Shown: in pieces, positions 52,807 to 60,613 of the stretch | How the letters are laid out: each line of letters begins with the position of its first letter | Position numbering within the stretch: the stretch's first letter is position 1 | Made by a program: the position numbers and the translations under genes | Assembly (NCBI GenBank): GCA_040902895.1 | Contig: JBBDWL010000108.1 | Coordinates: forward strand, 27,235-91,234 | From: JALYRV01 sp040902895 | Lineage (GTDB): Bacteria > Acidobacteriota > Vicinamibacteria > Vicinamibacterales > SCN-69-37 | DNA: 64,000 nucleotides | Reading direction: 5' to 3' | Notes under the pieces: generated by a model | The model's database searches: none | Seen by the model: the letters and a program-made list of their open reading frames with translations, nothing else | Told to the model about the DNA's origin: nothing

Positions 52807-53684
52807 TACTTTAGAAATGGATCGCCGCGCCAGCGATTCGCGATGTAATCAGGATCCGGTTGCGCCGATGGCAGAATCTCGCGCAGGAACGAATCAAACG
52901 ATCGATCGCGGCTCCATTCGCGAGGATAGCCAAGCGAGACTTCTTCGCATCGCACGCCGCCGCGCATCAGCGTCGACCGCAGGTGCAGATGTCCTGACAC
53001 CATGACCACGGCGCGATACCGGATGCCCCAGTCTTCGGTGCGCCGCGTGCCGCACCAGATCGAGAAGCGCGGGATGCGTGGCGGACGCGCGAGATCGTAT
53101 CGAAGCGGGAAGTGGCTCACCAGCACGGTTGGCCTGTCCGTCGGCAAGGCGTCGAGCCGCGCCTCGGTCGCACGCACGCGTTCGTGGCACCATGCGGCCC
53201 GCGAAACGAAGGGATCCGGCGACAGCAGGCGCTCGTCGGAGCACAGCACGCCGCTTTCGCGCGCCCATGCAACGGCATCGGCCTCCGCGACCGCGTCGGG
53301 CCGGAACGAATAGTCGTACAGTGTGAACAGCGGGGCGACGATCGTGCGCCCGTCACCCGGCCAGGTCTCGTAGGGATCCTGCGGTGTCACCACGCCGTGC
53401 CGGCGGCACAGCTCGACCAGCGCGTCGTAACGCGCCACCCCTCGTGGAACCTGTGGAACCTGGGGAACCTCGCCCCGTATCCACAACTCGTGGTTTCCCG
53501 GCGTCCAGAACACTTTCGCGAAGCGCGGCACCAGGGTCTGCCACGCCAGTTCGAGATGTTCGAAGGTTTCGCCGACGTCGCCGGCCACGATGAGCCAGTC
53601 GTCGCGATGATCGGACACGCCGGCAAGTGCAAGCCGGTTCGCCTCATGTCCCAGATGCAGATCACTGACGGCGAGGAGTCTCAT
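52806..53684 (-). CDS. Metallophosphoesterase family protein
   Basis: A 292-residue calcineurin-like phosphoesterase. Metal-binding motifs are all present: LAVSDLHLGH near residue 4 (D-x-H), IVAGDVGE near 35, TPGNHELW near 64, VSHFP near 190 and VSGHLHLRS near 231. The frame opens upstream to 53843, but ATG 53682-53684 starts the first motif at a normal distance. Residues 75-84 (VPQVPQVPRG) are encoded by a GGAACC array and interrupt the family alignment. A role in phosphodiester or nucleotide hydrolysis is likely; substrate unknown. Confidence 0.9.
   Translation of the reverse strand: MRLLAVSDLHLGHEANRLALAGVSDHRDDWLIVAGDVGETFEHLELAWQTLVPRFAKVFWTPGNHELWIRGEVPQVPQVPRGVARYDALVELCRRHGVVTPQDPYETWPGDGRTIVAPLFTLYDYSFRPDAVAEADAVAWARESGVLCSDERLLSPDPFVSRAAWCHERVRATEARLDALPTDRPTVLVSHFPLRYDLARPPRIPRFSIWCGTRRTEDWGIRYRAVVMVSGHLHLRSTLMRGGVRCEEVSLGYPREWSRDRSFDSFLREILPSAQPDPDYIANRWRGDPFLK
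53440..53475. repeat. GGAACC array inside the phosphoesterase gene
   Basis: Three GGAACC units in about 9-bp spacing (TGGAACCTGTGGAACCTGGG and one more GAACC) are in frame and encode VPQVPQVPRG on the minus strand. It lies between the GNHELW motif and the next helix. Confidence 0.85.
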
Positions 53685-53706
53685 CGCCGTCGGGTCGATT
53701 GACCAT

Positions 53707-54420
53707 TTACAATCCAGCGTCTTCGGGCGCGAAAGTACGCAGGCGCAGCGCCGCGTCTGCATCAGGCTCGCGTTCGGCGGCGACGGCAAGCAGATGCCGC
53801 GGCTCGAGCCGGGTGTGCGCGAACATCCATCGCGACTCGTCATCGACGCCGTTGAAGCTCACATCACCCGGGCCTTCGACGCCGACATCGAACGAGACCT
53901 TCGACAGCGGAAGCGTGAGGCCCGTTCCGCGCGCCTTGACGTAGGCTTCCTTCAACGTCCAGAGCTCCAGAAACCGCTCGTGCCGCAGCGTCGCGGGCAT
54001 GTCGGCGAGCGCCGCCTGCTCCGGCTCCGAGCAATAGCGTTGAATCACGCGCGGATCCACCGGGGGCCGATCCAGCCGTTCGACGTCGACACCGATCTGA
54101 TAGGCCTCGCCGAGGACGCACGCCACGATGCCGCCGCTGTGCGAGAGATTGAAACGCAGCGGTCGATCGAGGGGCGGGTGCGCCACCTCGGGACGGCCGT
54201 GCGGGTTTTCCACGAAGCGGAACTCGCCCGGGGCGACGCTGCACCTCGCGGAGAGAAGGTGGCGCGCCATCAGCCGCCCGAGCACGAACTCCCAGCGATC
54301 CGACAGGTGATGGAACCGCGCGGCACGCGTGCGTTCGGCCTCGGAGAGCGGCAGGTCCGCATCCTCGAGCCGGGCTCCGAACGCGCGCACGCTGGCGACG
54401 AAGACGTCGACAGAAAACAC
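53707..54420 (-). CDS. 4'-phosphopantetheinyl transferase, Sfp type
   Basis: A 237-residue Sfp-type enzyme that moves the 4'-phosphopantetheine arm from CoA to a Ser of acyl or peptidyl carrier proteins. The defining motifs are GVDVERLDR near residue 103 and WTLKEAYVKARGTGL near 157, plus FNLSHSGGIVACVLG near 84. The larger Sfp size suggests polyketide or nonribosomal carrier proteins or fatty-acid ACP. Start is GTG 54418-54420, inside an AGGAGACAGGA island; the frame remains open upstream. It is divergent from the fabD-like gene. Confidence 0.93.
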   Translation of the reverse strand: MFSVDVFVASVRAFGARLEDADLPLSEAERTRAARFHHLSDRWEFVLGRLMARHLLSARCSVAPGEFRFVENPHGRPEVAHPPLDRPLRFNLSHSGGIVACVLGEAYQIGVDVERLDRPPVDPRVIQRYCSEPEQAALADMPATLRHERFLELWTLKEAYVKARGTGLTLPLSKVSFDVGVEGPGDVSFNGVDDESRWMFAHTRLEPRHLLAVAAEREPDADAALRLRTFAPEDAGL

Positions 54421-54440
54421 AGGAGACAGGATATATCCTG
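54419..54440. repeat. AGGAGACAGGA plus CAGGATATATCCTG palindrome
   Basis: An ACAGGAGACAGGA repeat unit runs into a perfect 14-bp palindrome CAGGATATATCCTG (54427-54440). It fills the gap between the divergent phosphopantetheinyl transferase and acyltransferase start codons, so it must overlap their shared promoter. Confidence 0.8.
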
Positions 54441-54445
54441 ATCTG

Positions 54446-55297
54446 ATGCAGATCGTTCTCTTTCCCGGCCAGGGCTCGCAGGCGAAGGGCATGGGCGAGG
54501 CGCTCTTCGATCGGTTTGGCGACATGACTGCGGAAGCCGACCGCGTGCTCGGGTACTCGATCCGCGAGCTGTGCGTCGACGATCCGCGCAGCGAGCTCGC
54601 ACAGACGCAATTCACGCAGCCGGCCCTGTTTGTCGTCAACGCGCTGATGTATCGCGCGCGCCTCGATGATGGCGGCGCGGTTCCCGCGTTTGTCGCCGGC
54701 CATTCGCTTGGCGAGTACAACGCACTGCTGGCCGCCGGATGCTTTGAGTTTGCGACCGGCCTCACGATGGTCAAAGAGCGCGGGGCGCTGATGGGCCGCG
54801 TGTCGGGTGGCGGCATGTCGGCCGTCATCGGTCTCGAGCCGGCGGCAATTCAGGAGGTTCTGGAGGCGAGCGATGCGGGACGCCGCCTCGACGTCGCGAA
54901 CTTCAACAGCTTCGAGCAGACCGTGATCGCGGGGCCGAAAGAGGATCTCGACGCCCTGAAGCCGGCGCTCGAGACGGCCGGCGCGCGCATGGTCGTGCCG
55001 CTCAACGTCAGCGCGCCTTTCCATTCACGCTACATGCGCGACGCCCAGCGCGAGTTCGAGCAGTGTCTGCAGACATTCGAGTTCCGGGCGCCGGCTATCC
55101 CTGTGATCTCAAACGTCGACGCACGGCCGTACGAGGGCGACGTGCGCACCACACTCGCCGCACAAATCGGCAGCTCGGTGCGATGGCTCGATTCGATGCT
55201 GTATCTGCTGGAACAGCCCGAGCCCGCCTTCGAAGAAGTAGGCCCGGGCCAGGTCTTGACGAAGTTGTTACGCCAAATCCAAAAGAGGCGGCGTTAG
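54446..55297 (+). CDS. Malonyl-CoA ACP acyltransferase (FabD/PKS AT-like)
   Basis: A 283-residue acyltransferase. Active-site serine motif GHSLGEYNALLAAG near residue 88 (GHSLG), catalytic His in VSAPFHSRYM near 192, and GQGSQ at the start (FPGQGSQAKGMG). The block ANFNSFEQTVIAGP near 150 is closer to discrete trans-acting PKS acyltransferases than to housekeeping FabD. It loads malonyl on carrier proteins. With the divergent Sfp-type transferase this could belong to polyketide metabolism, but no PKS or fab genes are seen here. The frame extends upstream to 54329, but ATG 54446 begins the domain. Confidence 0.92.
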   Translation: MQIVLFPGQGSQAKGMGEALFDRFGDMTAEADRVLGYSIRELCVDDPRSELAQTQFTQPALFVVNALMYRARLDDGGAVPAFVAGHSLGEYNALLAAGCFEFATGLTMVKERGALMGRVSGGGMSAVIGLEPAAIQEVLEASDAGRRLDVANFNSFEQTVIAGPKEDLDALKPALETAGARMVVPLNVSAPFHSRYMRDAQREFEQCLQTFEFRAPAIPVISNVDARPYEGDVRTTLAAQIGSSVRWLDSMLYLLEQPEPAFEEVGPGQVLTKLLRQIQKRRR

Positions 55298-55328
55298 ATC
55301 ACCAGATCGCCAGATCACCAAATCCACC
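55297..55328. repeat. GATCACCA 8-bp tandem array between convergent genes
   Basis: Four units (GATCACCA, GATCGCCA, GATCACCA, AATCCACC) fill the exact gap between the fabD-like stop and the DUF4097 stop. It is the reverse complement of the TGGTGATC family at 12744-12795. Confidence 0.88.
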
Positions 55329-56117
55329 TTACGATCCCCGCACGCTGATCGCGCCGTTCGTGGTTTCGATGCTCAGCGTCGGGCCGCCGCCGTTAAGCGC
55401 CGCCTCATAGCGCCGTCGCGTGTTCGCGGGCGACGGCTCGGCGTTGAGCCCGTCGACAGAGATTTCGCCGTTGGTGACACGCGCGACAATCCGCCCTTTC
55501 ACATCCTTCGGCACTTCAATGGAGATTTCGCCGTTCGTGGTCTCGACTTTGACCCCCCGCTCGGTCAGCTGTGCCAGTCTCAGAGTGATTTTGCCGTTCG
55601 TCGCGCTCGCTTCGACTTCTCCCGCGAGGCCACTGCCGTCGACGGTGCCATTCGTGGCGTTCATCTTGACGCGGCCTTGCCAGCCGGCCACGTCGATCTC
55701 GCCGCTGCTGACGCTCAGGTTCAGGGTGATGCCTGCCGGCGCGCGCACCTCGTAATCCACGCGGTACTGTTGGCGGCCCCAGTTGAGACCGGTCTTATTG
55801 CTCGAGATGCGGATCGCCGATTCGGTCGCGCTTTCCTGCATCGGCGCCTCGGCCAGCAGCTTCTTCGCCGCCTCGTCGGTGCCGGCCCTCGCGATGCGCG
55901 TCGCGATGATCTCGACGTTCGAGCCGGCGCCGGGCCGCACGACGATCTTGCCGTGCATATTTTCAATTCCCAGCTCTCCGCCGGCGGTGATCGAATAGGT
56001 CTTCTTCCATTCTTCCCGCGCTTCGGCGCGGGGCACGAAGTCGACTTCACACGCGGCCGATGCCAGCAGCGCCGCAACGGTCATGGGAATTCCGACAGAC
56101 ATGGCTCGTCGAGTCAT
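55329..56117 (-). CDS. DUF4097-type beta-repeat lipoprotein
   Basis: A 262-residue protein with a lipoprotein signal (AALLASAACEVD, lipobox near residue 22) and repeated beta-strand units such as GEIDVAGWQGRVKMNATNGT, GEVEASATNGKITL, VKVETTNGEISIEV and VARVTNGEISVDG. The NGxI pattern is typical of DUF4097/putative adhesin beta-helix-like proteins. Its function is unknown. It is likely anchored in the periplasmic or outer membrane. Divergent from the cytochrome gene by 58 nt. Confidence 0.88.
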   Translation of the reverse strand: MTRRAMSVGIPMTVAALLASAACEVDFVPRAEAREEWKKTYSITAGGELGIENMHGKIVVRPGAGSNVEIIATRIARAGTDEAAKKLLAEAPMQESATESAIRISSNKTGLNWGRQQYRVDYEVRAPAGITLNLSVSSGEIDVAGWQGRVKMNATNGTVDGSGLAGEVEASATNGKITLRLAQLTERGVKVETTNGEISIEVPKDVKGRIVARVTNGEISVDGLNAEPSPANTRRRYEAALNGGGPTLSIETTNGAISVRGS

Positions 56118-56175
56118 GGGCTATGATACGCGCCATTCAACGGTCAGGTTCCTGGCCGATCCATGGAGGTTTCTG

Positions 56176-57198
56176 ATGCGACGCGCGCTGCGCTGGACGG
56201 GTCGAGGTCTGCTTCTGGTTGTCGTGCTCGCGGTTGGGGCGCTTCTCACGGTCGGGCGTCCGCTGCTGTTCGGGCCGAGGGCCAGGCCCCTGACGGCCCG
56301 TACATTCGAAGCGACCGAGGCGCGGCTCGCCCGCGGCGAATATCTCGTCGAAGGCGTCGCGCACTGCTTCCAGTGCCATAGCGACCACGACATCACGAAG
56401 GTCGAGCTCCCTATTAAGGAAGGTATGAAGGGAGCCGGCTGGCTGATGGAGCAGGCGCCCGGACTCGGCACCGTGATCGCGCCCAACATTACGCCTGACA
56501 AGGAAACGGGCATCGGCAACTGGACCGATGACGAGATTGCGAGAGCCATCCGTGAAGGCGTGAGTCGCGACGGCCGCGCGCTGTTTGCGATCATGCCGTA
56601 TCAGAACTTCAGGGCGATGTCGGATGAGGATCTCGCGTCGGTGGTGGTCTATCTGCGCACGGTCCCCGCCGTCCGCAACGTCGTGCCCCGCACGCAGCTC
56701 GAGTTCCCGCTCAGCCGCATCGTCAACACGATGCCGCAGCCGCTGGAGGAGCCCGTCCCCGAGCCGTCGCCTGAGGCGCGCGGCGCGTATCTCGTGAAGA
56801 TGGCGGAGTGCGAGACCTGTCACACGCCCGCGGTGCAGGGCTCGCCGATCCCCGGGCTCGCGTTCGCGGGCGGGTTCGAATTCAGGATTCCCGGATCGAC
56901 CGCTCGCCCCATCGTCAGCGCGAACATCACCCCTGACCCCTCGGGCATCGCCCACTACGATGAAGCCCTGTTCGAGCAGGTGATGCGCACCGGGCGGTTG
57001 CCGGGCCGTCAGTTGAGCGGGATCATGCCGTTCGCGCACCTGGCGCGGCTTTCACCCGAGGACATGAAGGCGATTTTCGCGCAGATCAAGGCGCAAAAGC
57101 CGGTGCAGCATCGGGTGAGCAATACGGACGAGCCAACCGACTGTGTGCTATGCGGCATCACGCACGGTCGCGGAAGCCTGAATGTCAAAACGAACTAG
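56176..57198 (+). CDS. Membrane-anchored multi-heme c-type cytochrome
   Basis: A 340-residue protein with an N-terminal membrane anchor (GRGLLLVVVLAVGALLTVG) and two c-type heme motifs, CFQCH near residue 64 and CETCH near 213, in two cytochrome c domains. A third Cys pair, CVLC near 323 followed by GITH, does not form CxxCH. Such proteins transfer electrons in periplasmic respiratory chains, for example alcohol or sugar dehydrogenase partners. ATG 56176 has a GGAGG site at 56165 with good spacing; the upstream extension to 56083 overlaps the DUF4097 gene and was not used. Confidence 0.93.
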   Translation: MRRALRWTGRGLLLVVVLAVGALLTVGRPLLFGPRARPLTARTFEATEARLARGEYLVEGVAHCFQCHSDHDITKVELPIKEGMKGAGWLMEQAPGLGTVIAPNITPDKETGIGNWTDDEIARAIREGVSRDGRALFAIMPYQNFRAMSDEDLASVVVYLRTVPAVRNVVPRTQLEFPLSRIVNTMPQPLEEPVPEPSPEARGAYLVKMAECETCHTPAVQGSPIPGLAFAGGFEFRIPGSTARPIVSANITPDPSGIAHYDEALFEQVMRTGRLPGRQLSGIMPFAHLARLSPEDMKAIFAQIKAQKPVQHRVSNTDEPTDCVLCGITHGRGSLNVKTN

Positions 57199-57247
57199 CG
57201 TGTAAGGATTTCTACACGCCGCGAAATTCTTCCCGGGATGAATTTCG
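57198..57247 (+). other. Two hairpins after the cytochrome gene
   Basis: A 7-bp stem GCGTGTA/TACACGC (57198-57204 and 57213-57219) and an 8-bp stem CGAAATTC/GAATTTCG (57222-57229 and 57240-57247) follow the cytochrome stop. Neither has a T-run, so they may be an attenuator or the end of a transcript before mreB. The rest of the 195-nt gap to mreB shows only an AAAGGAG site. Confidence 0.45.
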
Positions 57248-57393
57248 TCATCCCAACCTCACATTCGTAACCTCGAATGACGCTTCGGATCAGGAGCGTC
57301 ACGCTCGTCAGACACGGCCCCGGATTGCTCGACCGGAACGGAGTTTGCGAGAGCGCGCACGTCCCCTCCTTCCAGTTTTTCAAAGGAGTCCGC

Positions 57394-58398
57394 GTGAGAG
57401 GCGTCGATCTCGCCATCGATCTGGGTACGGCCAACACCTGTGTGTATGCCCACGGCTCCGGCGTCGTAGTCAACGAGCCGTCCATCGTCGCGTTCAACAC
57501 GCAGAAGTCGCAGGTCGAGGCCGTGGGCCAGGCCGCGCGGGAGATGCTGGGGCGCATGCCGCCGCACATCCGCGTCGTGCGGCCGCTGCGCGACGGCGTC
57601 ATCGCCGACTTCGACGCCGCCGAGCAGATGCTCAGGTACTTCGTCAGGATGGCGCTGCCGGGTCTCAAGTCGTGGATGCGGCCCCGGATGGTCATCGGCG
57701 TGCCTTCGGAAATCACACAGGTCGAGCGCAGAGCCGTGCGCGACAGCGCCCTTCGCGCCCGCGCGTCGGAAGTGCATCTGGTCGACGAACCGATTGCCGC
57801 CGCCATTGGCGTCGGCATGCCGGTCAGCGAGCCGGTCGGCAACATGATTGTCGACATCGGCGGCGGCACCACTGACATCGCCGTCATCTCGCTCTCAGGC
57901 GTCGTCTATTCGCGCAGCGTCCGCATCGGCGGCGACGCGATGGACGAGGCGATCATTTTGCACTGCAAGCGCCAGCACAAGCTGCTGATTGGCGAGCGGA
58001 CAGCGGAAGCCGTGAAGCTGGGGATTGGATCGGCCACGCCGCTCGACGAGCCGACGCGCATGGAAGTGAAGGGCCGTCATGCCGTCGAAGGCGTGCCGCG
58101 CATCGTGGAGATGACCGACGCCGAGATCTGCGTCGCCCTGAGCGATCCGGTGCGCGGCATCGTGCAGGCAATCCGCGAGGCGCTCGAGTGCGTGCCGCCA
58201 GAGCTGGCGGCCGACATCTATGACCGCGGACTCACGCTCAGCGGCGGCGGTTCGATGCTGCGAAATCTGGATCGGCGCGTGCGCGCCGAAACCGGACTGC
58301 CGGTACAGCTTGCCGAAGATCCCCTTACATCGGTCGTCATGGGTGCCGGCAGGATGCTGAATGACACGAAGCTGCTCAAGCGGATGAGCGCGAATTAG
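57394..58398 (+). CDS. mreB: Rod-shape determining protein MreB
   Basis: A 334-residue actin-like cytoskeletal protein that organises elongation of the cell wall. ATP-binding motifs are DLAIDLGTANTCVY at residues 5-18 and NMIVDIGGGTTDIAVIS near 149-165, with IGGDAMDE near 177 and LSGGGSMLRNLD near 281. The frame is open upstream to 57277, but GTG 57394 with AAAGGAG at 57382 gives the normal start. No mreC or mreD follows; instead a bactofilin gene does, so cell-shape genes are not arranged in the common mreBCD order. Confidence 0.95.
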   Translation: MRGVDLAIDLGTANTCVYAHGSGVVVNEPSIVAFNTQKSQVEAVGQAAREMLGRMPPHIRVVRPLRDGVIADFDAAEQMLRYFVRMALPGLKSWMRPRMVIGVPSEITQVERRAVRDSALRARASEVHLVDEPIAAAIGVGMPVSEPVGNMIVDIGGGTTDIAVISLSGVVYSRSVRIGGDAMDEAIILHCKRQHKLLIGERTAEAVKLGIGSATPLDEPTRMEVKGRHAVEGVPRIVEMTDAEICVALSDPVRGIVQAIREALECVPPELAADIYDRGLTLSGGGSMLRNLDRRVRAETGLPVQLAEDPLTSVVMGAGRMLNDTKLLKRMSAN

Positions 58399-58443
58399 AA
58401 AAAGTAGACAGTAGACTGGAAACAGGAGACAGGAGATCTCGAT
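58399..58443. repeat. GTAGAC and AGGAGACAGGA repeats between mreB and bactofilin genes
   Basis: The gap consists of GTAGACAGTAGAC and ACAGGAGACAGGAG units plus GATCTCGAT. It has no terminator. The AGGAGACAGGA core is shared with 21226, 52783 and 54419. GGAG close to the bactofilin ATG could also serve in ribosome binding. Confidence 0.75.
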
Positions 58444-58914
58444 ATGTGGAAGAAGAACGACGCGCCGATTCCTCAGAACACACCCGCGCCCGTCCCCGCA
58501 CCCGTGCCGCAGCCGGCGCCGGCCGCCGCGACACCTGCGCCTGACAGGCCGGTTCGGGTGCCCTCACCCGCGACGACCGTCACGATCGGTGCGTCGGTGG
58601 TGATCAAGGGCGAGGTGTCGGCCCGCGAAGATCTGACGATTTCGGGCCGCGTCGAAGGCAAGGTCGAAGTGCGCGATCATGTCGTGCGCGTGGGCCGCGA
58701 GGCGCAGGTGCACGCCGAGATCTCGGCGCGCGCTGTGCTCGTCGAAGGCAACGTGAAGGGCAACATCAACGCGACCGAGCGCATCGAGCTGCTCGAGCAT
58801 GGCAGCGTCGAGGGCGACATCGGGGCGCCAAAGATCGCCATGGCCGAGGGCGCGCAGTTCCGCGGCAAGATCGACATGGCCAAGCGCAGCGGCGACATCA
58901 AGAAGAGCGCCTGA
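58444..58914 (+). CDS. Bactofilin (polymer-forming cytoskeletal protein)
   Basis: A 156-residue bactofilin. A Pro/Ala-rich disordered N-terminus (residues 8-40) precedes the right-handed beta-helix core (TIGASVVIKGEVSAREDLTI, GRVEGKVEVRDHVVRVGREA, VEGNVKGNINATERIELLEH, GSVEGDIGAPKIAMAEGAQF). Bactofilins polymerise without nucleotides and localise wall or motility proteins. Directly downstream of mreB, so both may act in cell shape. Confidence 0.95.
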   Translation: MWKKNDAPIPQNTPAPVPAPVPQPAPAAATPAPDRPVRVPSPATTVTIGASVVIKGEVSAREDLTISGRVEGKVEVRDHVVRVGREAQVHAEISARAVLVEGNVKGNINATERIELLEHGSVEGDIGAPKIAMAEGAQFRGKIDMAKRSGDIKKSA

Positions 58915-58929
58915 GGTTAGACGCCTGGC

Positions 58930-59631
58930 CTACCCGGTCAGTCCAGCCTCTTTCGTCAGCTGGTTCCTGACCTCCCACAGCTCAGGAAAATAGCGCACCT
59001 CGAGACGCCGGCCGAGAACTTCGACCGGCGTCCCCTGGGTGCCAACCACCTTGCCGCCGATCACGCGCTCTACGAGCCGCAGGTGCAACGTGCGCCAGAG
59101 CATGATGCGGCTGTCGATGTCGATCAATCGCTCGGCCAGCTGAAACAGATCCTCATGCGCGGCCGATTCGCGATGCAGCGCCGCGACGTCAAGCCCTCGC
59201 CGGTCCATCAGCGCCAGAAACGTCTGATTCAGCTTTGGTCCGCGCTCGTGGATGTTGCGGAAGCCCGGTGAGTCGAAGCCGCTGCCGTGGCCCAGCCCGT
59301 TGCGAACCACGTGATAGTCGGCCGGTGCGAGGTGTTCGAGCATAAGCGTGTTGTCGTTGACCAGATCGAGCGCGTCCGACGCGCGGCGCAGCAGCCGTAC
59401 TGCGGGCCAAATCGCGTCACGATCGAGACGCTCGATGGCGGTGTCGATCTCGAAGCAGGCGAGCTTCAGCCACAGCTCCGATGCCTGATGAATCGTCTGG
59501 AAGAGCAGCTCGTCGCGATGCAGCTGTTCCTCAGGCGTCTTCTGCAGCGACAGCAGTTCATCGGTTCTGAGATACCGTTCGTAATCGGACGCCGCCGAAC
59601 CCGGAAGGACAGGGTGGTGGAGGTCTGGCAT
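58930..59631 (-). CDS. Tryptophan 2,3-dioxygenase-like protein
   Basis: A 233-residue heme protein of the TDO superfamily, usually opening the indole ring of tryptophan to N-formylkynurenine. The N-terminal catalytic block YERYLRTDELLSLQ near residue 17 and FQTIHQASELWLKL near 43 (with distal His) are intact, and the proximal heme His is probably in MLWRTLHLRLVERVIGG near 185. The usual GTGGSSG loop is replaced by GTQGTPVEVLG, and the protein is shorter than standard TDO. It is thus a divergent subfamily whose exact substrate is uncertain. ATG 59631 is used; the frame is open upstream. Confidence 0.85.
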   Translation of the reverse strand: MPDLHHPVLPGSAASDYERYLRTDELLSLQKTPEEQLHRDELLFQTIHQASELWLKLACFEIDTAIERLDRDAIWPAVRLLRRASDALDLVNDNTLMLEHLAPADYHVVRNGLGHGSGFDSPGFRNIHERGPKLNQTFLALMDRRGLDVAALHRESAAHEDLFQLAERLIDIDSRIMLWRTLHLRLVERVIGGKVVGTQGTPVEVLGRRLEVRYFPELWEVRNQLTKEAGLTG

Positions 59632-59641
59632 GGCGTTAAGA

Positions 59642-60613
59642 CTACTCTCCCGGTGCGTTCTTTGGGGGCACCGGATTGAGCGACTCCACGGGCATGATCG
59701 TGAGATCCAGCATGCGCCAGTCGAGACGCCGCGCGCCTTCGACGGCATCCTGGATGCGCGGGATCAACTCGCGCGCGTCGGTAGGGACGACGAACGCTTC
59801 GCCAATGAAGGTGTGGCCGCAATCGCGAAGCCGGACGTCGGCGTCCGCGACCCACGGCAGATCCTTGAGGTACGCGCGCACCCGCTCGGGCAATCCTTCG
59901 CGCGCGCTGCCATCGACCAGCTGCGGCGCTTCGTCCAGCATGTCGGCCATGACCTGACGAAGATTCTTGAACCCGTCCCACGTGATGTCGGCGGCGATCA
60001 CGCCGGCGGCAACGGCATCGAGCCACCACAGGCCGAATCCGACGCCGGCGACGCCGACAGCCGCGCCCACGGCGGTGAGCCAGTCGGCGCGGTTCATGTC
60101 GGCGTCGACGTGCAGCACGTGATCGTGCAGCGATCGCGCGAGCGGGGTCTTCAGCCGTCCGAGCAGCACGGGCAGACAGCCGTAGGCGAGCACCGCGAGC
60201 ATCGCCCATCCAAGCCAGATGTCGCGGCCAAGGATGTTGATGGCGCCAATCGTCGGATGCTCGCGAAGTATGAGCTTGTGGATCGACTCGACCAGCAGGA
60301 TGCCGCCCATCGCACACAACGCCACGGCGCCGGCGAAGAAGGCCACGGACGTTGCGCGGTGGTGCCCGAATGGAAACTCCTCACTCGGCCTGCGGCGCGT
60401 GATTGGCGTGGCGATGAGAAACGCAATCGGCGGCACCAGGCTCAGCATGTCTTCGATCCATGCCGTCCTCATCGACTGCGACGAGCCCATGACGAGGTAC
60501 ATCAGGCCTATCACCGACAGCAGATATCCGACGGTGATCCACTCGATCCGCGTGGCGCGCGCGAGCAGCCGCATGCGATCGGGCGGGAGGTAGAACGAGG
60601 GAACCGGCCTCAT
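59642..60613 (-). CDS. Cation diffusion facilitator (CDF) metal exporter
   Basis: A 323-residue CDF with about six membrane helices and a C-terminal cytoplasmic metal-binding domain. Marks are FPFGHHRATSVAFFAGAVAL near residue 81, the metal-site HVDADMNRADWLT near 168, and LPWVADADVRLRDCGHTFIG near 253. CDF proteins export Zn, Fe, Mn or Co in exchange for protons. It is coupled by an ATGA overlap to the upstream solute-binding lipoprotein and may receive a ligand from it. Confidence 0.93.
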   Translation of the reverse strand: MRPVPSFYLPPDRMRLLARATRIEWITVGYLLSVIGLMYLVMGSSQSMRTAWIEDMLSLVPPIAFLIATPITRRRPSEEFPFGHHRATSVAFFAGAVALCAMGGILLVESIHKLILREHPTIGAINILGRDIWLGWAMLAVLAYGCLPVLLGRLKTPLARSLHDHVLHVDADMNRADWLTAVGAAVGVAGVGFGLWWLDAVAAGVIAADITWDGFKNLRQVMADMLDEAPQLVDGSAREGLPERVRAYLKDLPWVADADVRLRDCGHTFIGEAFVVPTDARELIPRIQDAVEGARRLDWRMLDLTIMPVESLNPVPPKNAPGE

